Source: an uncultured Collinsella sp.
Lineage (GTDB): Bacteria; Actinomycetota; Coriobacteriia; Coriobacteriales; Coriobacteriaceae
Length of the DNA: 17,833 nucleotides
Reading direction: 5' to 3'
Assembly (NCBI GenBank): GCA_902475785.1
Contig: CABSAN010000046.1
Location: 1 to 17,833 of the forward strand
The notes under the pieces are model-generated. The model was not told the DNA's origin, made no database searches, and saw nothing but the letters and a program-made list of their open reading frames with translations. Numbering within the stretch: position 1 is the stretch's first letter; each line of letters opens with the position of its first letter. Positions 14,610 through 17,833 of the stretch are shown here, piece by piece. Made by a program: the position numbers and the translations under genes.

Positions 14610-14920
14610 TACTCGCTCTCCCCCTCTCCCAAAATGGACGGCACGCGGAAGTAGCGGTCGCGCGCGCTGCCGGCGTTTTCGAGCGCGACGTCGAGCGGCA
14701 GGTCGCGCTCGGGCTCGCGCAGGTCATCGCCCATCACGTTGGACAGGCTTCCGATAGGATGGAACGTGGGCTCCACGTCGGGCAAGTCATATTGCAAGAC
14801 GGGCTCGAGCATCTGGACGGCGTCGTTCATGTAGGACGTCATCTGGGTGAGCTCGTCATCGGTCAGTGCGATCTTTGCGTACTCGGCGATGCCGCGCACG
14901 TCTTTCTCGCTGAGTGCCAT
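14609..14920 (-). CDS. gatC: Asp-tRNA(Asn)/Glu-tRNA(Gln) amidotransferase subunit C
   Basis: GatC is the small subunit that wraps around the GatA-GatB interface and stabilises the complex. The 103-residue protein starts MALSEKDVRGIAEYAKIALT, the standard family opening, and has the mid-protein motif DLPDVEPTFHP and a C-terminal RDRYFRVPSIL. I chose the ATG at 14920, with AAGGGAG 6 nt upstream. An ATG 18 nt earlier (14938) has no ribosome binding site. It is the first gene of gatCAB, with a TAATG overlap to gatA. Confidence 0.96.
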   Translation of the reverse strand: MALSEKDVRGIAEYAKIALTDDELTQMTSYMNDAVQMLEPVLQYDLPDVEPTFHPIGSLSNVMGDDLREPERDLPLDVALENAGSARDRYFRVPSILGEGESE

Positions 14921-14955
14921 AGGCGCTCCCTTCCGCATAACAGATAAACCGCTCT

Positions 14956-14961
14956 AGTATA
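14956..14961 (-). promoter_or_regulatory. Likely -10 element of the gatCAB promoter
   Basis: TATACT on the minus strand is five of six to the consensus and lies 35 bp before the gatC start, giving a leader of about 30 nt. No convincing -35 is seen at 16-18 bp. Confidence 0.45.
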
Positions 14962-15104
14962 CAAGGCAATGCCGCTTGGAGCAGGCGCTTTACCCAAATG
15001 CAGCGAAAACGTAACGAGGGTGGTAGCTGGCAGGCGACGGGCTGGCGGTTCTGCAGCGAAACCGCACCGTCCACAGCGAAAACCGTCTCGCCCGAAACGC
15101 AAAG

Positions 15105-15161
15105 CATCACAACATTCGACGCTTTTCGTCAAAATCGCGATTTTCATCGAATGTTGTGATG
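15105..15161. repeat. Nested palindromic element in the gatC-sortase gap
   Basis: CATCACAACATTCGA at 15105-15119 is perfectly inverted at 15147-15161. Between the arms are a perfect 14-bp palindrome AAAATCGCGATTTT (15131-15144) and a small GACG/CGTC hairpin. There is no T tract, so this is not a standard terminator. The intergenic stretch 14921-15223 (303 bp) that contains it has no supportable gene. CAGCGAA also occurs three times in it, at 15001, 15054 and 15074. Confidence 0.65.
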
Positions 15162-15175
15162 GTTTGGAAGTCCTG

Positions 15176-15207
15176 ACCACAACAAAGGCGTCTGTCCCCA
15201 TTGTGGT
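15176..15207 (-). other. Hairpin 3' of the sortase gene
   Basis: ACCACAA (15176-15182) pairs with TTGTGGT (15201-15207) around an 18-nt loop, 17 bp after the sortase stop. It might mark the end of the sortase transcript but has no T tract. It adjoins the nested palindrome and may belong to the same repeated element. Confidence 0.35.
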
Positions 15208-15223
15208 GGTTCTGAAGAATGTC

Positions 15224-16168
15224 TTATGCCGAGGCCTTTGCCTTGCGGCGCTTGCGGACCGCGTGGATCACGATGTCCAGCAGCAACAGCACAATGGCTA
15301 CGACCACGATAAGCACGGCAAACTCGCGCTTGCCCCAGTGGCGGCCGGCTAGCGACTTTTGCTTGTCGACGTCCTTCTTGTTGTACTTGGTGCGCACGCA
15401 GTGCACCAGCAGGCGGTGGTCGTTCACGCCATAGGGCGTGCAGGTGACGAGCGTCACCTTGTCGGCGCCCGGCTCGATGGTCAGCGACTCCATCTCCTCG
15501 GGCAGCACGACCTCAGAGTCCACCATCTTATAGGCGAGCGTCTTGTTCATGGTGTGCAGCAGAACCAGGTCGCCGGGCTCCAACGAGTGGATGTCGTCGA
15601 ACATGCTCAGGTTGCGCATGCCCGAGTGCGCGGTGAGCACGCAATGCGTCGAGGTGCCGCCCACCGGCAGGCTCGTGCCCTCCAGGTGGCCGACGCCCGC
15701 CATAAGGACTTCCTCGCTCGTGCCGTGGTAGATGGGCATGCTCACGTCGATGGAGGGGATCTCGACCCAGCTCATCATGGGGTCGCGGTCAAAGATGAGC
15801 TGCTGGGCGTAGGGCTCAATCTGGTCGGCGGGGAGCTCGGTGGCCTCGCCCGCCAGCTGCTCGTTAAAGGAGCGAGCCTGGAGCAGGATGCGCTCGCGCT
15901 CCTCGGCAGGCAGCGAGTCCACGGTGCTGGACACCGTGCTGATCTGGTTGAACACGCCCGAGGCCTCGAGCCGGTCCAATATCCACGGCCAGGTCATAAG
16001 GCCCACGCCAATAAGGATGATGACGATAGTGATGAGCCGGTCGGCCCAGCGTGGCAGCCGCTTGCGGCGGCGCTTGGGCTTGGTCTTGGGCTGGGATTTG
16101 GGCTGAGGGCTTGAGCCACCGTTGGCCGCGGCGTTATTGCTCTTCATATGTTTGGCGCCCTGCACCAT
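15224..16168 (-). CDS. Class C-type sortase (pilin polymerase-like)
   Basis: This 314-residue membrane-anchored cysteine transpeptidase joins sorting-signal proteins, in class C usually pilin subunits. A basic cytoplasmic start with a K/R cluster at 28-37 precedes a membrane helix at about 44-60; a second helix at about 282-302 is followed by KRRKAK. This two-helix layout is typical of class C. Catalytic residues are His181 (TAHSG), Cys243 (TLVTC) and Arg252 (NDHRLL). The phrase IYHGTSEEVL and GHLEGTSLPVGG are family hallmarks. The usual DPW/DPF lid motif is not evident; EPY at 118-120 may take its place. No pilin or LPxTG substrate gene is in the window, which is unusual. The ATG at 16168 has GGAG 9 nt upstream; a start at residue 8 is possible. 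Confidence 0.93.
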   Translation of the reverse strand: MVQGAKHMKSNNAAANGGSSPQPKSQPKTKPKRRRKRLPRWADRLITIVIILIGVGLMTWPWILDRLEASGVFNQISTVSSTVDSLPAEERERILLQARSFNEQLAGEATELPADQIEPYAQQLIFDRDPMMSWVEIPSIDVSMPIYHGTSEEVLMAGVGHLEGTSLPVGGTSTHCVLTAHSGMRNLSMFDDIHSLEPGDLVLLHTMNKTLAYKMVDSEVVLPEEMESLTIEPGADKVTLVTCTPYGVNDHRLLVHCVRTKYNKKDVDKQKSLAGRHWGKREFAVLIVVVAIVLLLLDIVIHAVRKRRKAKASA

Positions 16169-16184
16169 CGCCGGTCACTCCTCT

Positions 16185-16212
16185 ACAACTCAAGTTGTCT
16201 AAACAAATAATA
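16185..16212 (-). promoter_or_regulatory. Sortase promoter region with palindrome
   Basis: TATTAT on the minus strand (16207-16212) is a good -10. Just downstream, at the predicted transcription start, lies the perfect inverted repeat ACAACT-CA-AGTTGT (16185-16198), 16 bp before the start codon. No clear -35 is seen. The palindrome could be an operator or a leader hairpin near the ribosome binding site. Confidence 0.45.
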
Positions 16213-16233
16213 GCCGATTAGCGAGCTCATGCG

Positions 16234-16264
16234 CCGGACAACGCAGCTTGGCTGCACCGTCCGG
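16234..16264 (-). terminator. Stacked hairpin after the nucleotidyltransferase gene
   Basis: CCGGAC/GTCCGG (6 bp) encloses GCAGC/GCTGC (5 bp) with symmetric 3-nt internal loops. It lies 16 bp after the nucleotidyltransferase stop. There is no T tract, so factor-assisted termination or another role is equally possible. Confidence 0.4.
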
Positions 16265-16279
16265 GCCACGTAACCCCAC

Positions 16280-17053
16280 TCAACCAATCAAGCCATATGT
16301 TGCTTTCATCGTCTCGAGCAACTGCGCCATCGTTACGCCCGCAACCCCAATCCGTTTCAGATTGACGTCGCCCACCTCACAATCTTTGACAAACGCAAGC
16401 ATATCGTCCTTCAGTTCTCCGCGCAGATCGACACCTTCCGACTCGCCAAGCAGCTGAGCAAGTCTCAGCGCATCGCGTTTATGCTTTTTTACCTTCCTCG
16501 AATCAACGTTCTCCCCCGCTTCCCTTCTAGCTTTTAGGTCGAGATACGCCTTCGCTTTGAACGGGACAATGTATTCCGTACCCAGGACCGAAACGCTGTC
16601 TACGGTCCGAATTCCCTGAAGGAACAAGCTGTAGTAAGCATCGTCCAACAAAATTGCCGAAAGACTGCTTATGTTTTCATCAACGTGAATTGGCGCCACA
16701 TCAATCCCCTCACGACCCTTTAGAAAGTCGGGGCACTTCGCGAAGAGTTCAATCATATGGGGGTAACCCGGCCTCTTAGGCTCTGTAAACCGATAAAAAC
16801 ATGAACCTTTGCCTTCGCCCCAGCCGCAGCGGTAACCGCCATCACGTACCAAAGTCCATATAGCTTCTGCCGTCTGAGGCAACCGGTCATCGGCGACAAT
16901 TACCACATCAAAATCGTGAGTCGCCCTAAACGGAAGTCCCGCCTCCGCGAGCAAAATGTCGCATGCCGTGCCGCCGATAAGGGCATACGATCCTGCAGCT
17001 TCTTGCATATGCTGCTGAAATTCTTGGAGACCTTCTACAGCGCTTCTTGCCAT
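16280..17053 (-). CDS. AbiEii-like nucleotidyltransferase
   Basis: This 257-residue protein has the nucleotidyltransferase fold of the AbiEii/AbiGii toxin family: LIGGTAC at 25-31 followed by HDFDVVI with Asp47 and Asp49 as metal ligands. The later K-A-K-A-Y-L-D-L-K segment and KVKKHKRDALRL are characteristic of this family. AbiE systems are two-gene abortive-infection or type IV toxin-antitoxin modules in which this protein transfers nucleotides to RNA or protein targets. Here a regulator gene overlaps its start by 19 nt, matching that two-gene plan. The ATG has AAGGA 7 nt upstream, within the regulator gene. The gene looks distinctly less GC-rich than gatCAB, suggesting acquisition. Being a toxin is inference; some relatives are housekeeping or unstudied. 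Confidence 0.8.
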   Translation of the reverse strand: MARSAVEGLQEFQQHMQEAAGSYALIGGTACDILLAEAGLPFRATHDFDVVIVADDRLPQTAEAIWTLVRDGGYRCGWGEGKGSCFYRFTEPKRPGYPHMIELFAKCPDFLKGREGIDVAPIHVDENISSLSAILLDDAYYSLFLQGIRTVDSVSVLGTEYIVPFKAKAYLDLKARREAGENVDSRKVKKHKRDALRLAQLLGESEGVDLRGELKDDMLAFVKDCEVGDVNLKRIGVAGVTMAQLLETMKATYGLIG

Positions 17054-17833
17054 GGATATTCCTTTCCAAACATGCGATCGACTTCGAGCTGAATTCGCTC
17101 ATCGTCGATTGCCGCCAAAGATAGCGCAAGCGAAATGTCATCGACGCGGGAGGAGTCGGCAAACACGGGCGCATAGCGCCACACTTGGATCATCGCCGTT
17201 TCGTTATCCGGCAACTCCCCGTCTGCGACTTCGAGGTCGCTCAGTTGACGCCATGCACTTCTTAAGACGGCCTTTTGTTCCATGCCCGGCGCAGCGAGCA
17301 TCGAACGCGCAGCGAGCGCCGTCTCCCCGGCGTCAACAAGATAGTCGATCTGCGGCGTCTTCCTTGCAAAAAAGACCTTCGAGACAGGCGAGGAGAGCTC
17401 GGCCATGTGCTCGCTGAGCAGAAGATCAACGGCAACAGGGAACACGACGACACGTCGCTCGCGACGCTCGCGCCTCGCGAGTCCCCTGTCGACAAGCTCG
17501 GTTATGGCCTCACTCGCGCGGCTTGCCGAAATCCCAAGCGCACGACAAAGGTCATAGGGACGATACGGCTCCTGGGCTGCTCCCCAGATTGCGGTAGCCT
17601 GTGCGTTGGGTGACATCTTGGTCGCGTGATTGCGAAACCGGGCACCGCCCCTCTCCGTGCAAGCTGTGCCCATAAATGGAAGAAAAGCCTGTCTACCTGG
17701 GCAGACAAAGGGAATCCCTTGTGTGACCAATGCTTTGCGCTGACGTGCATCGGCATCAGGAAACGAAACGACAACAGGAGTCTCCGCGCGCAAGACTAGC
17801 TGACTATAGACTCTCTTGGCCTCGGGAAGCCCG
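17035..17833 (-). CDS. Winged-helix regulator / putative antitoxin, 5' end beyond the window
   Basis: The frame stays open to the right edge without a stop, so the N-terminus is missing. Visible from the edge are PEAKRVYSQL, then VVVSFPDADARQRKALVTQGIPFVCPGRQAFLPFMG. After that comes a helix-turn-helix of MarR or AbiEi style (PYRPYDLCRALGISASRASEAITELVDRGL) with a basic wing RRERRERRVVVFPV, and then a C-terminal helical region. A TTG at 17793 could initiate, but the sequence upstream of it reads like true protein. Proteins with this arrangement pair with AbiEii-type nucleotidyltransferases and probably repress their own operon and may neutralise the partner; this role is inference. Its TAG lies inside the start of the nucleotidyltransferase gene. 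Confidence 0.78.
   Translation of the reverse strand, partial: GLPEAKRVYSQLVLRAETPVVVSFPDADARQRKALVTQGIPFVCPGRQAFLPFMGTACTERGGARFRNHATKMSPNAQATAIWGAAQEPYRPYDLCRALGISASRASEAITELVDRGLARRERRERRVVVFPVAVDLLLSEHMAELSSPVSKVFFARKTPQIDYLVDAGETALAARSMLAAPGMEQKAVLRSAWRQLSDLEVADGELPDNETAMIQVWRYAPVFADSSRVDDISLALSLAAIDDERIQLEVDRMFGKEYPWQEAL

Noticed and set aside
14863..15201. Open frames in both directions across the gatC-sortase gap
   Set aside because: They have no ribosome binding sites and run through the palindromic repeats, so the frames are explained by repeat structure.

Overview
This looks like GC-rich chromosome from a gut actinobacterium of the Coriobacteriia. Collinsella or a close relative is my best guess from protein style, the tmRNA tag and codon use, and it is an inference rather than a proof. 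Most genes lie on the minus strand. The firm landmarks are a tmRNA gene, a complete gatC-gatA-gatB operon and a class C-type sortase. No CRISPR array, tRNA, rRNA or intact transposase was seen.

Left part (1-4935): a patatin-like phospholipase (205-1083, minus); the tmRNA gene ssrA (1304-1667, minus) with a strong terminator and an inverted copy of its own T-arm nearby; an unrecognised 144-residue protein (1905-2339, plus); and a two-gene metal unit, a DUF6110-like small membrane protein followed by a P1B-type ATPase (4748-2409, minus). A promoter with an overlapping dyad lies upstream of the metal unit.

Middle part (4936-11162): two half-size ABC exporter-fold proteins are encoded stop-to-start (8520-4936, minus). 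They diverge from an AraC-family regulator (8635-9639, plus). The shared 114-bp gap holds a promoter, a 16-bp palindrome and a 21-bp-phased direct repeat that looks like an AraC operator. The layout resembles siderophore-linked YbtA/YbtPQ-type loci, but the substrate is not proven. Next is an AAA ATPase/DUF4143 gene (11068-9704, minus) with a 75-bp imperfect palindrome directly upstream of its ribosome binding site.

Right part (11163-17833): a 139-bp MITE-like inverted-repeat element sits 5 bp past the gatB stop. The gatCAB operon (14920-11419, minus) has 1-nt TAATG overlaps at both junctions, and its GatB carries an unusual insert of about 60 residues. A roughly 300-bp intergenic stretch with nested palindromes follows, then a sortase with no pilin gene beside it. 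Last is a two-gene module: a winged-helix regulator, cut by the window edge, overlapping an AbiEii-like nucleotidyltransferase.

The most interesting non-coding signals are the MITE-like element at 11275-11413, the palindrome at 11088-11162, the inverted tmRNA T-arm copy at 1230-1246 and the nested palindromes at 15105-15161. The candidate unusual protein systems are the DUF6110/P1B-ATPase unit, the DUF4143 ATPase with its palindrome, and the regulator/nucleotidyltransferase pair.
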